DNA from: Nocardia cyriacigeorgica
GTDB taxonomy: Bacteria > Actinomycetota > Actinomycetes > Mycobacteriales > Mycobacteriaceae
Reading direction: 5' to 3'
DNA: 64,000 nucleotides
Assembly (NCBI RefSeq): GCF_029868385.1
Contig: NZ_JARWNX010000023.1
Span: 62,001 to 126,000, forward strand
Shown: piece by piece, positions 1-8,528 of the stretch
How the letters are laid out: each line of letters opens with the position of its first letter
How positions within the stretch are numbered: position 1 is the first letter of the stretch
Position numbers and translations under genes: made by a program
The notes under the pieces: generated by a model
Database searches by the model: none
Told to the model about the DNA's origin: nothing
What the model saw: the letters and a program-made list of their open reading frames with translations, nothing else

Positions 1-194
1 GCGGCCTGGTCAGCGATGACGATCTTGACGTCGTCCGAGCCGCGATGGACCCCGGCACTTCGGCGGTCGTGATCGTCTACGAGCAGACGTGGGCACGGAA
101 GTTGGCGGGCACAGTTCGCGGCGCAGGCGGAGAAGTCGCGCTGCACGTGCAGATCCCCCGCGACGCGGTCGAAGCCGCCCTGTCGGTTCAATAG
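1..194 (+). CDS. DUF6325 family protein, C-terminal part
   Basis: The gene enters from the left edge, so only the last 63 codons are visible; it reads in frame 3 and stops with TAG at 192-194. The visible part, with an Asp-rich stretch (DDDLDVV), a TSAVVIVYEQTWA core and a GGEVALHVQIP stretch, resembles the end of the small DUF6325 proteins of actinobacteria, whose function is not known to me. A strong ribosome binding site for the next gene overlaps the stop, so the two are likely cotranscribed, an arrangement common for DUF6325 and SHOCT genes. The family name is from memory and the fragment is short. Confidence 0.6.
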   Translation, partial: GLVSDDDLDVVRAAMDPGTSAVVIVYEQTWARKLAGTVRGAGGEVALHVQIPRDAVEAALSVQ

Positions 195-205
195 GAGGAG
201 GACAC

Positions 206-520
206 ATGGTTTTTCGCGGAGGACGAGCCGGGCGACCAGGTCTGCTCGGCACAGTCGCACGCACGGCTGTCATTTCGGGCACTGCGCGCGCCACATCGAA
301 CGCCGTCGACCGACGAGCACAACGCCGTGCGGCCGAAAGCCAGGTGTATGCCGAACAACAGCAAGCCCCGCCGCCACCGCCCCCGATGCCAACGCCACCG
401 CCTACTCCTTCCGGTTCCGAAGACCTGGTGGCGAAGCTGCAACAACTCGGCCGGCTACATGAGTCCGGTGTGCTGTCGGACGACGAGTTCGCCGCAGCCA
501 AGCGTAAATTGCTGGGGTGA
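206..520 (+). CDS. SHOCT-domain small protein
   Basis: This 104-residue protein starts at ATG 206 behind an excellent ribosome binding site (AGGAGGAG, 193-200). The N-terminal half is basic, the middle is a proline-rich linker (about residues 54-71), and the last 30 residues form a SHOCT domain: a short helical module with the pattern KLQQLGRLHESGVLSDDEF followed by AAKRKLL. SHOCT modules are usually found at protein termini and are thought to mediate oligomerisation. An in-frame ATG at 89 would overlap the upstream gene and has no binding site. It probably forms an operon with the DUF6325 gene. No enzymatic role is suggested. Confidence 0.8.
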   Translation: MVFRGGRAGRPGLLGTVARTAVISGTARATSNAVDRRAQRRAAESQVYAEQQQAPPPPPPMPTPPPTPSGSEDLVAKLQQLGRLHESGVLSDDEFAAAKRKLLG

Positions 521-1192
521 GGAGCATGCACGGGCAACGGCATCCACACGGCGCTCACCCCACCGCGAATCCGTTCTCCAAGTGGCTGCGGTCTCCGGTC
601 CGTTTCGCTCGAGACCCGCGTTGATCGCATCGGGCCTCCTGGCCTTGGGAAAGCGTGCTCGATCTCGGTGTGATCGCACGATGACATCGATGCCGTCCTC
701 GGTAGGAGAGCGGCGACCATCAGTTGGATCGCTCAGGGCGTCTCCGGAGTGCGTGGCGACGGTCACGATGGAGTCACGACGGGGCAACGCCGGGGGTGTC
801 GGTGTCCGAAGACTTCGACCGCCGTGCGCTGCGCTCGGCCGCGAATCCACATCCCGGCCGAAGTGGCCGTCCCCGAATGAGAAACTTCGGGAACGCAAGC
901 GGAATCGGCTGGCACACGAAAACTTTCGAGGTCCGCGACTTTACCGAATCGCTCCCGCAGTCGAATTCGATTGCCCCCGTCGAACCATGAAGCCAAACGC
1001 CGGAAGTCACGGAATGAACACAGATGCCGAAGAGATGTGCAGTTCGATAACAACTCTCGGTATATGAGGGAATACCGGGAAGCATCGGGTTTTCGAGTAC
1101 TCGTCTCCGGGATATTGTTCTCGCAGCAGTGCACTCTCGGGCCGGCCGAGGTCTGCGAGCGCTCCGATATCGGCAGAGGAATGTGAGTAGCC
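521..1192. other. long intergenic region before the sulfatase
   Basis: Apart from the small frame at 526-624 I see no convincing gene in these 670 bases. Frames on both strands are open only by high GC content and have no start with a binding site and no recognisable domain. The right half (about 880-1190) is noticeably less GC-rich and probably carries the promoter of the sulfatase gene. No palindrome stands out. Confidence 0.5.
526..624 (+). CDS. possible small cationic ORF (32 aa)
   Basis: An ATG lies five bases after the SHOCT gene stop, preceded by GAGGAG only one base away, and opens a 32-residue frame ending in TGA at 622-624. The peptide is His-rich at its start and ends in a cationic amphipathic stretch (KWLRSPVRFARDPR). 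Position and direction suit a third gene of the operon, but the spacing of the binding site is poor and I recognise no family. It could equally be chance. Confidence 0.2.
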   Translation: MHGQRHPHGAHPTANPFSKWLRSPVRFARDPR

Positions 1193-3559
1193 ATGGTGGA
1201 GCGAAAGAACGTGCGTCGCGAGGTACTTCCGATTCCCGATCGGCAGCATCTGGGCCTGACCACCTACGATGCGAAAGATCCCGATACGGCGTTTCCGCCC
1301 ATCGAACCCTTGTTGCCGCCGGCCGGGGCGCCGAACGTGCTGGTGGTTCTTCTCGATGATGTCGGATTCGGTGCGAGCAGCGCCTTCGGTGGTCCGGCGC
1401 AAACCCCGACTGCGGAACGATTGCAACGCGGTGGATTGACCTACAACAGATTTCATACCACCGCGCTGTGCGCACCGACCAGGGCTGCATTGCTCAGCGG
1501 GCGCAATCATCATTCGGTCGGCATGGGGATGATCACCGAAACCGCGACCTCCGCGCCCGGTTCATCCGGGCTGCGACCCAATACCAAGGCCACATTGCCG
1601 ATGATATTGAAGCTCAACGGATATTCGACAGCGCAATTCGGCAAATGCCATGAGGTCCCACCGTGGCAGACCTCGCCGATCGGACCGTTCGACGCGTGGC
1701 CGACCGGCGGCGGCGGATTCGAGCACTTCTACGGCTTCATCGGTGGCGAGAACAATCAGTACTACCCAGCGTTGTACGAGGGCGTCACCCCGGTCGAACC
1801 GGACACGACGCCCGAACAGGGCTACCACCTCACCGAAGACCTCGCCGACCACGCCATTGATTGGATCCGCACCCAAAAGTCGCTCGCTCCCGACCGGCCC
1901 TTCTTCGTCTATTTCGCACCCGGTGCGACCCATGCACCGCACCACGTGCCCACCGAATGGTCGGACAAATACGTGGGAAGGTTCGCCGACGGGTGGGATG
2001 CGCAGCGCGAAGCGATACTCGCCGAACAGAAGCGGCGCGGTGTGGCGCCTGCCGATGCCGAACTGACCGCACGCCCCGACGTGATTCCGGCGTGGGATGA
2101 TATGGACGACACGCTCAAACCGGTGCTGGAGCGGCAGATCGAGGTCTATGCGGGATTCCTCGAGCACACCGACGTCCATGTCGGCCGGGTCATCGACGCC
2201 ATCGAGGCACTCGGCGCGCTCGACAACACGCTGATCTTCTACATCATCGGCGACAACGGAGCGTCGGCGGAAGGCACGGTCAACGGCGCCTTCAACGAGA
2301 TGGCCAATTTCAACGGCCTCGCCGCGATCGAAACACCCGAGTTCATGGCGCAGGTCAAGGAAAAACTGGGAACGCCGGAAGCCTATAACCACTATTCGGT
2401 CGGCTGGGCGTGGGCGATGTGCGCACCGTTCCAATGGACCAAACAAGTTGCCTCGCACTGGGGCGGTACCCGCAATGGCACGGTCGTCCATTGGCCGAAC
2501 GGCATCAAGAGCAAAGGCGCGGTGCGGTCGCAATTCACGCACGTCATCGATGTGGCGGCGACAGTGCTCGAGGCGGCCGGGCTGCCCGATCCCACGTTCG
2601 TCAATGGCGTTCAGCAGTCCCCGCTCGAGGGGGTGAGCATGGCGTACAGCTTCGACGAGCCCGATGCACCAGAGCAGCACGACGTGCAGTACTTCGAGAT
2701 GGCGGGCAACCGTGGGATCTACTACAAGGGCTGGAGTGCGGTCACCCGGCACAGCACGCCATGGCTTCCGAACGAGGTACTTCCGTCCCTCGACGACGAT
2801 GTGTGGGAACTGTACGACGGCAGCACCGACTGGACACAGGCGCGCGATCTGGCCGCCGAGCAGCCCGAAAGGCTCGCGGCACTGCAACGCCTGTGGTTGA
2901 TCGAGGCGGTGAAATACAACGTCCTGCCCATCGACGATCGCAGGTTCGAACGTCTGAATCCGACCATCGCGGGCAGGCCGCAGCTGGTGACGGGCAATAA
3001 GCAGGTGATGTTCCCCGGGATGCGCAGGCTCAGCGAGCACAGCGTCATCGATATCAAGAACCGGTCGTTCTCGGTGACCGCGGCGATCGAGACGTCGAAG
3101 GAGGGACCGACCAACGGTGTGGTCATCGCCCAGGGCGGTCGATTCGGCGGATGGGCGTTCTATGTCCGGGAAGGGCGGGTGAAATTCGTCTACAACCTGC
3201 TCGGCATGACCGAGTGGGTCATCGGCGCGACCGAAGATCTGACCACCGGTCGTCACCAGATCCGGGCGAGCTTCGCCTACGACGGCGGTGGTCTGGCCAA
3301 AGGCGGCGAAGTCACCCTCTACGTCGACGGCCGAGCCGTTGGCAGTGGACGGGTCGAGCAGACCCAGCCGATGATCTTCTCCGCCGACGAGACCACCGAT
3401 ATCGGGGACGATTTCGGTATGCCTGTCAGCGCCGACTACTCCGGGGTCAGCAAATTCAACGGAAGCATCGACGTGGTTCAGCTGGACGTAGGCGACGACG
3501 ACCACTCCCATCTCATCGACCCCGCTGAGGTGGCTCGCGTCGCGACCTCGCGTCAGTAG
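1193..3559 (+). CDS. arylsulfatase (AtsA/AtsD-like)
   Basis: The 788-residue protein hydrolyses sulfate esters, releasing inorganic sulfate. It has the family signature C-A-P-T-R with Cys93, which a formylglycine-generating enzyme would convert to formylglycine, and the paired metal-binding Asp55-Asp56 near the N terminus. Further calcium-site and active-site stretches include GDNGAS in the middle. The last 180 residues form a beta-rich extension typical of the large actinobacterial sulfatases, and the length matches mycobacterial AtsA and AtsD (about 787). No signal peptide is visible, so it is probably cytoplasmic. ATG 1193 is chosen with GAGGA about 12 bases upstream. The natural substrate cannot be read from the sequence. 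Confidence 0.92.
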   Translation: MVERKNVRREVLPIPDRQHLGLTTYDAKDPDTAFPPIEPLLPPAGAPNVLVVLLDDVGFGASSAFGGPAQTPTAERLQRGGLTYNRFHTTALCAPTRAALLSGRNHHSVGMGMITETATSAPGSSGLRPNTKATLPMILKLNGYSTAQFGKCHEVPPWQTSPIGPFDAWPTGGGGFEHFYGFIGGENNQYYPALYEGVTPVEPDTTPEQGYHLTEDLADHAIDWIRTQKSLAPDRPFFVYFAPGATHAPHHVPTEWSDKYVGRFADGWDAQREAILAEQKRRGVAPADAELTARPDVIPAWDDMDDTLKPVLERQIEVYAGFLEHTDVHVGRVIDAIEALGALDNTLIFYIIGDNGASAEGTVNGAFNEMANFNGLAAIETPEFMAQVKEKLGTPEAYNHYSVGWAWAMCAPFQWTKQVASHWGGTRNGTVVHWPNGIKSKGAVRSQFTHVIDVAATVLEAAGLPDPTFVNGVQQSPLEGVSMAYSFDEPDAPEQHDVQYFEMAGNRGIYYKGWSAVTRHSTPWLPNEVLPSLDDDVWELYDGSTDWTQARDLAAEQPERLAALQRLWLIEAVKYNVLPIDDRRFERLNPTIAGRPQLVTGNKQVMFPGMRRLSEHSVIDIKNRSFSVTAAIETSKEGPTNGVVIAQGGRFGGWAFYVREGRVKFVYNLLGMTEWVIGATEDLTTGRHQIRASFAYDGGGLAKGGEVTLYVDGRAVGSGRVEQTQPMIFSADETTDIGDDFGMPVSADYSGVSKFNGSIDVVQLDVGDDDHSHLIDPAEVARVATSRQ

Positions 3560-3703
3560 CAGTGAATCGTCGAGCGGCGCGCAGCAGGGCGAGGTGGCGC
3601 TGGTGCGCGCTGATCTCGTATCCGGCTGGCGGTGATCCCCAGTCGCAGCCGAATGGCCGGGCACTCTCGGTGCGGTCGGACGATGGGCCTGCTGTGCCGA
3701 TCG

Positions 3704-4438
3704 TTATCGGTGTTCGGGGTTGGCGAACTCGGGGCGGCAGCCTGCGTCCCATTCGCTGCGCCGGTTGCCCTCCGCGGGGAAGCCTCCGGTGTCCCGCAGC
3801 ATCGCGGCCAGGTGCAGCAGGTTGTAGGTCATGAAGGTCAGGTTGCGGTTGGTGAAGTCGTTTGCCGGGCCACCTGAGCCGGGGTCCAGGTAGGAGGGGC
3901 CTGGGCCGGCTTCGCCGATCCAACCGGCGTCGGCTTGCGGCGGGATGGTGTATCCGAGGTGCTGCATGCTGTAGAGCAGGTTCATCGCACAGTGCTTGAT
4001 GCCGTCTTCGTTTCCGGTGATCAGGCATCCGCCGACGCGGCCGTAGTAGGCGTACTGTCCGGCGTCATTGAGCAGGCTCGAACAGCCGTAGAGGCGTTCG
4101 ATCACTCGTTTCATCACCGAACTGTTGTCGCCGAGCCAGATCGGACCGCAGAGCACAAGGATGTGCGCCGACATGACCTTGTCGAACAACTCGGGCCACG
4201 CATCATGCGCCCAGCCGTGCTCGGTCATATCCGGCCACACACCGGTCGCGATGTCGTAATCGACGGCACGGATCGCCTCGACGTCTACGCCGTGCTGCCG
4301 CATGATGTCTGCCGAACGGTCGATCAGCCCGCCGGTATTGCTGACTTCGGGCGATGGTTTGAGAGTTGCGTTGATGAACTACGCCCTCAGTCCCTCGAAC
4401 TGGCCGGATACCTCACGCTGTTGTGCTGGTTGATCCAC
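3704..4438 (-). pseudogene. flavodoxin-family NAD(P)H reductase gene interrupted by an in-frame TAG
   Basis: The gene would start at GTG 4438, seven bases after a clear AAAGGAG, and encode about 244 residues of a flavodoxin-fold FMN reductase. Codon 20 (4379-4381) is TAG. Directly after it the conserved FMN-phosphate loop continues in the same frame (FINATLKPSPEVSNT), then CGPIWLGDNSS, YYGRVGGCLITGNEDG and GYTIPPQADAGWIGEAGPG, all intact to the TAA at 3704. The only later ATG (4303) would lose the phosphate loop. One base change from TTG (Leu) to TAG explains it, since relatives read GLRALFIN here as I recall. It may be a recent pseudogene, a sequencing error or a readthrough product. Confidence 0.8.
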
Positions 4439-4752
4439 GCTCAGCTCCTTTCTTCGCGGCCGACCACTGGCCGAATTATCCGCGCGGCAGCCGCGCTTCG
4501 CACTCCTCGAACGGCACTCCGGACTGGACGCAGTCGTAGAGGCCGCTTTGGACGTCGCCGGAGGTGGGTGGCTCACCGCAGAGAAGTCCGCAGCGTCGAT
4601 AGCCTGGTACTTCAGATCCATCGGGGAAGTGGCAACCGCTGGTCGGCGAATTCGATGGGGGTGCAAGGCGGCCGTGATCGGGGTGCGGCCGGCCCGATCA
4701 CGGCTGGCGGGAGTTGCGCCCGCCTTGAAGTCCGGATCTCGCCACGCCAGTT
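4439..4752. other. gap with a possible decayed gene end (4476-4697, minus)
   Basis: Between the broken flavodoxin gene and the TetR gene, one minus-strand frame stays open from 4697 down to a TAA at 4476 and reads like a real protein end, with CGLLCGEPPTSGDV and YDCVQSGVPFEECEARL. It has no ATG, GTG or TTG at its head and is preceded by an in-frame TGA (4698-4700). It could be the 3' remnant of a lost gene of the same direction. The opposite strand is also open, so coding is not proven. The binding site AAAGGAG for the flavodoxin gene lies near 4445-4451. Confidence 0.3.
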
Positions 4753-5331
4753 CTACTTGTCAGAGGCTGACCTGCCGGCCAGCGCGCGAACGGCGGAGGA
4801 GACGGCCGCCCGGAGCTGATCCGGCGTGTAGTCGGGACCGAGAATCATGCGGCGCAGCTGCGGCATGGCGAGGCTCCATCCGACGAGTCCAAGGGTGAAG
4901 AACATGAGGGCACGCGGATCGTCGTCGCGTGCTCCTGTTGCAGCTTCGGCAGCGTTGATTTTATCGAGGTAGTGCTGGGTACGTGCCTGCTCGTCCGGAA
5001 CCGGATCGTCGCCCATTTCGAGCGCCTCCCACAGCAGGAGCCGCAGGGCCTCGGGATGGGCGTGGTGGTAGTCGAACAGGGCTGCGGCATAGGCGCCGAG
5101 GTCGGCATCGTCGCGGGGCGGCACTGCTGCGGCCAGGTCGGTCATCAGCCGTTCCAGCACAGCGGCGAACAGTGCCTTCTTATCGCCGAAGTAGTCGTAG
5201 ATGGCTCGCTTGTTGGCTTTGGCCGCGGCGGAGATGCGATCCACACGTGCTCCGGCGACACCATGGGCGGCGAATTCCTCCGCCGCCGCGATGAGGATAC
5301 GTTCCTTGGTTGCCGCTGAGTCGTATGCCAT
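4753..5331 (-). CDS. TetR family repressor, divergent from MFS transporter
   Basis: The 192-residue protein has an N-terminal helix-turn-helix of the TetR type (about residues 9-55, including VDRISAAAKANKRAIYDYFGDK) and a helical ligand-binding part. It starts at ATG 5331; a GTG-type extension to 5388 would run through the operator region. It stands back to back with the MFS gene, with two perfect palindromes between them, so it very likely represses both its own gene and the exporter and is released by a substrate of the exporter. The inducer is not identifiable. Confidence 0.88.
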   Translation of the reverse strand: MAYDSAATKERILIAAAEEFAAHGVAGARVDRISAAAKANKRAIYDYFGDKKALFAAVLERLMTDLAAAVPPRDDADLGAYAAALFDYHHAHPEALRLLLWEALEMGDDPVPDEQARTQHYLDKINAAEAATGARDDDPRALMFFTLGLVGWSLAMPQLRRMILGPDYTPDQLRAAVSSAVRALAGRSASDK

Positions 5332-5343
5332 GCCCTCGAGTGT

Positions 5344-5359
5344 AACGAACCAGTTCGTT
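5344..5359. promoter_or_regulatory. TetR operator 1 (AACGAAC-CA-GTTCGTT)
   Basis: A perfect inverted repeat with 7-base arms and a 2-base centre, 13 bases upstream of the TetR start. It shares the GAAC/GTTC core with the second palindrome 45 bases away, as expected for two sites of one dimeric repressor. Confidence 0.75.
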
Positions 5360-5388
5360 TGACAGTGTTGAGCACAGACTCCTAGCAT

Positions 5389-5406
5389 TCGAACTAACTA
5401 GTTCGA
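5389..5406. promoter_or_regulatory. TetR operator 2 (TCGAACTA-AC-TAGTTCGA)
   Basis: A perfect inverted repeat with 8-base arms and a 2-base centre, immediately upstream of the MFS gene start. A repressor bound here would block the MFS promoter or the start of its transcript. It has the same core as operator 1. Confidence 0.75.
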
Positions 5407-5424
5407 TCGCTTATGGAGATGGTG

Positions 5425-6660
5425 ATGACCACTACTGAAGATCAGCAACTCGCCCCACCCGCCGCCGCCGGTTTGTCCGTGCGCCCGTTGTTGTTCGCGG
5501 TGATGGCGATCTGCAGCGGAGTGACCGTGGCGAACGTGTATCTGGCGCAACCGCTACTGACGTTGTTCGCCCGAGGTCTGGGTGTCGCGCCGTCGGCGAC
5601 CGGTGTGGTGGTGACATGCGCGCAGTTCGGGTACGCCGCGGGGATCTTGCTTCTGGTGCCGTTGGGCGATGTCCGCCGCCGGCGGCCGTTGCTGATCGTC
5701 ATGCTGGCCGCGACCGTGATCGCGCTGCTGCTCGCTGCGGCTGCGCCCGGCCTGTCGCTGCTGGCGGCCGCTGCGGCGCTGGTGGGCGCATTCACTGTCG
5801 TCCCGCAGGTGTTGGTGCCGCTGGCTGCGGAGCTGGCCTCGCCGCAGCGGCAAGCCTCGGTTGTCGCCTGGGTTCAGATCGGGCTGATGACCGGCATCGT
5901 CGGTTCTCGCGTAATCGGCGGCGCGGTAGGCGAGGTGTTCGGTTGGCGGGCGGTTTACCTGCTGGCCGCCGTGCTGACCGGCGCGTCCGGGCTGCTGACC
6001 GTTGCCCTGGTTCCGCGTGAGCCTGCCCGTGCGGCCACGATCGGCTACGGCCGCCTGCTCGCCTCGCTGCCACGACTGGTGCGGGCCGAACCGGCTCTGC
6101 GCCACTCGTGCCTTCTGCATGCGAGCCTGTTCGGCGCCTACAACGCCACCTGGACCTCGCTGGTGCTGGTCCTCACCCACGAGCCGTATCACTTCAGCAC
6201 CGCCGCCGCGGGATTATTCGGGACGCTAGGGCTGGCAGGCGCGGTCGCCGCGCCGTGGGCCGGGCAGTTCATCGACCGTCGCGGCGCTCTGCCGATCATC
6301 ACCGCGGCGCTGGCGCTGACTCTGCTCTCTGCCGCGGCTTACGCACTCGGTCGCACCGCGCCGGCCTTCATGATTGTGGCGATCGTCTTGGTCAATATCG
6401 CGGTGCAGTGGAGTCAGATTGCCAACCAGGCCCGCATTTTCGCCTACCTGCCCGAGGCACGCAGCCGCGCCAACACCGTCTATATGGTCGCAGTCTTCCT
6501 CAGTGGCGCGATCTGCGCCGCTGTGGCGGGAGTCTGCTATGCGGCCTTCGGCTGGCCCGGTGTCTGCGCCTTGCAGGCTGCGCTCGCCATGGCCGGACTG
6601 GCGGTGCTGCCCTTCGCCCGCCGCCACGATCGCAGGAACCGCACAACGGTATCCTCCTGA
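5425..6660 (+). CDS. MFS efflux transporter
   Basis: A 411-residue membrane protein with about 12 hydrophobic helices, beginning with the helix around AVMAICSGVTVANVYLAQPLL. The loop between helices 2 and 3 carries GDVRRRRPL, matching the G-D-x-x-x-R-R/K-R motif of the major facilitator superfamily. Three in-frame ATG codons lie at 5413, 5419 and 5425; only 5425 has a properly placed GGAG (5415-5418), so I choose it. It probably exports a small toxic compound and is controlled by the divergent TetR. The substrate is unknown; the resemblance is to the YgaY-type drug transporters. Confidence 0.88.
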   Translation: MTTTEDQQLAPPAAAGLSVRPLLFAVMAICSGVTVANVYLAQPLLTLFARGLGVAPSATGVVVTCAQFGYAAGILLLVPLGDVRRRRPLLIVMLAATVIALLLAAAAPGLSLLAAAAALVGAFTVVPQVLVPLAAELASPQRQASVVAWVQIGLMTGIVGSRVIGGAVGEVFGWRAVYLLAAVLTGASGLLTVALVPREPARAATIGYGRLLASLPRLVRAEPALRHSCLLHASLFGAYNATWTSLVLVLTHEPYHFSTAAAGLFGTLGLAGAVAAPWAGQFIDRRGALPIITAALALTLLSAAAYALGRTAPAFMIVAIVLVNIAVQWSQIANQARIFAYLPEARSRANTVYMVAVFLSGAICAAVAGVCYAAFGWPGVCALQAALAMAGLAVLPFARRHDRRNRTTVSS

Positions 6661-6715
6661 GCCCCAACGACTTCCCTGATTCCACTGTTCCCGCAACCAT
6701 TCCAGGAGATCACCG

Positions 6716-7105
6716 ATGGCCATGCCCGCGATGCCCACCGCCGTGATGCAGTTCTTCACCGCTTCGCAGTCCGGCGACGCCGACGCCTGGGCCGATGCTT
6801 TCGCCACCGACGGCGTCTTCCACGATCCGGTCGGTGAACCGCCGATCGTCGGCCGCCCTGCCATCCGCGAGTTCATCGCCTCGGTGCTACCGAACTTCAA
6901 TCCCTTCTTGGGCCTCACTCCCCGCGATGCCTACACCGTCGCAAACTCGGTCGCAGTGTCATGGACCGGCGCGGCTGTCACCGGCACGGGCATTCCGGTG
7001 AACTGGTCAGGCATCAACGTCTACGACCTCGACGCCGACGGCCTCATCCGGGAAGCTCGCGCCTACTTCAACCGGGCCATCTTCCAGGTCCAACTCGACC
7101 GGTAA
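6716..7105 (+). CDS. SnoaL-like / NTF2-fold protein
   Basis: A 129-residue protein with the alpha-plus-beta cone pattern of SnoaL and ketosteroid isomerase-like proteins: an N-terminal helix region (FFTASQSGDADAWADAFA), then DGVFHDPVGEPPIVGRPAI, a VSWTGAAVTGTG strand and an ending ARAYFNRAIFQVQL. AGGAG stands seven bases before ATG 6716. It lies 55 bases after the MFS gene on the same strand and is likely cotranscribed, so it may modify or bind the compound exported. Reaction and ligand are not predictable from the fold. Confidence 0.8.
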   Translation: MAMPAMPTAVMQFFTASQSGDADAWADAFATDGVFHDPVGEPPIVGRPAIREFIASVLPNFNPFLGLTPRDAYTVANSVAVSWTGAAVTGTGIPVNWSGINVYDLDADGLIREARAYFNRAIFQVQLDR

Positions 7106-7113
7106 CCCGACCG

Positions 7114-7167
7114 GCGCGAGCCCAAGGCCCGGTCGGCGGGCCAATGCCTGCTGTCGAGGGCTCGCGC
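7114..7167. terminator. stem-loop between convergent genes
   Basis: GCGCGAGCCC (7114-7123) pairs perfectly with GGGCTCGCGC (7158-7167), and an inner hairpin (GGCCC with GGGCC) fills the loop. It lies between the convergent SnoaL-like and ABC permease genes and could end both transcripts. There is no U tract, as is usual in GC-rich actinobacteria. Confidence 0.5.
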
Positions 7168-7205
7168 ACCCGAGGCATCCCTCGGACTATGTCAGGAAAC
7201 CCCGA

Positions 7206-8528
7206 TCATGCTGTGGCTGTGTTGATTACGCGGCGGCCCGCTAGTGCGGTCACGCTGAGGGTGATGATCGCGCCGGCAATGATGGAGAGGAGGTAGGGAA
7301 GCGGGGCCAGGGCGGCGAGTGGGTTGCCGGTTTTGGTGATCGCGAACGGGACGGTGCTTGCGAATGCGCCGAGGCCACCTGCGACGGCGCTGACTGTGAC
7401 GGCTGCGGTGGCTTCGCCGATGAGCATCTGCCGCGACTGCGCGGCCGTGGCTCCGATGAGGTGCATGGCGGCGAACTCGGTGCGGCGGCGGGCGATGGAG
7501 GCGACGAGGTTGTTGGACAGTGCGATTGCCATGAACGCGGCGATGAGGATCACCACGAGATAGTTGATAGCCGCCAGTAGTTGCCCGTCGCCGCCCTCGG
7601 CGCCGTACCGGTTCTCGATGCCCTGCATGGAGAGCGTGCCCGCGGCGACGCCGATGAACAGGGTCAGAAAGGTGACCGCAGGGCGCACTCGCTCCGGGGC
7701 AGCGGCAAGGTTGAGTGCCGTCAGGTGCCCGGCCGGGCCCGCGCGTAGGGCGGGGATCTTCCCGAAGACGAACTCGGCCATGGTGATCAGTTCCGGCGCC
7801 AGCAGGCTCAGCCCGACCGCGACGAGCACGCATCCGGGGCCGGTAAGCGCGGTGGTCAGGATATCGTCCGGATCGATGGCGAGTACGGGGAACGAGGAAG
7901 CGAGCCCGGCGACCAGCAGTGAGATCGCTGCCATCGGGCGGGCACGACCGGTGCGGCCATGTGCCCGCGCCGGGCTCGGGTCGTCGACCGGGCTGCGGGA
8001 AGCGATGGCGCGGCTGCCGATCCAGGCGGCGGCGATACTGGCGCCGAGCATCAACCCTGCCCCGATCAGCGGGAGCGCCGCACCAGGGACATAGCCGGTC
8101 GCGTCATCGATGAGGCCCGTACCGCGGATGCCGGCAAGCAGGCCGGCGCCCAGCAGCTGCCCGCCGCCGAGGCCAGGAATCGCTGCAATGGCAGCCACCA
8201 CCGCGGTCTCGGCGACCACCATCCGGCGCACCTGCGACGGGGTCGCGCCGACGAGGCGGATACCCGCGATCTCGCCTGCCCGGCTCTGAAGCGCCACGCC
8301 GATCGTGGAGACCATGGCAAAAACGACGATCGCCAGCACCCAGCCACCGAGGATCAGCGGGAACTGGACCAGAAAGTCGCGGTCGCCGGTGGTGGTGTCC
8401 GCCGAGAGGCCGGTGCCGAGCAACCCCGCCATGGCGGTGACCAGGGCTGTCCCGACCATCGCCACGAGTCCGGTGGTGACCGCGGACGCGCGGTGGTGCG
8501 CGAAAGAACGCACCGCGAGGCCGATCAT
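7206..8528 (-). CDS. ABC transporter permease, FtsX/MacB type
   Basis: A 440-residue membrane protein starting at ATG 8528, with two FtsX-like halves. Each half has an N-terminal helix, a soluble stretch with the typical coupling sequence (AGIRLVGATPSQVRRMVVAE; AAMHLIGATAAQSRQMLIGE) and more helices. These duplicated IRLVGAT/MHLIGAT motifs are the FtsX signature. The start overlaps the stop of the ATPase gene in an ATGA (8525-8528), so the two are translated together. The pair forms an exporter or extracellular-sensing ABC system under the divergent TetR. The substrate is unknown. Confidence 0.88.
   Translation of the reverse strand: MIGLAVRSFAHHRASAVTTGLVAMVGTALVTAMAGLLGTGLSADTTTGDRDFLVQFPLILGGWVLAIVVFAMVSTIGVALQSRAGEIAGIRLVGATPSQVRRMVVAETAVVAAIAAIPGLGGGQLLGAGLLAGIRGTGLIDDATGYVPGAALPLIGAGLMLGASIAAAWIGSRAIASRSPVDDPSPARAHGRTGRARPMAAISLLVAGLASSFPVLAIDPDDILTTALTGPGCVLVAVGLSLLAPELITMAEFVFGKIPALRAGPAGHLTALNLAAAPERVRPAVTFLTLFIGVAAGTLSMQGIENRYGAEGGDGQLLAAINYLVVILIAAFMAIALSNNLVASIARRRTEFAAMHLIGATAAQSRQMLIGEATAAVTVSAVAGGLGAFASTVPFAITKTGNPLAALAPLPYLLSIIAGAIITLSVTALAGRRVINTATA

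Noticed and set aside
1562-3664. 700-codon open frame antisense to the arylsulfatase
   Set aside because: The sulfatase strand has clear catalytic motifs; the antisense frame is open only because of codon bias in GC-rich DNA.
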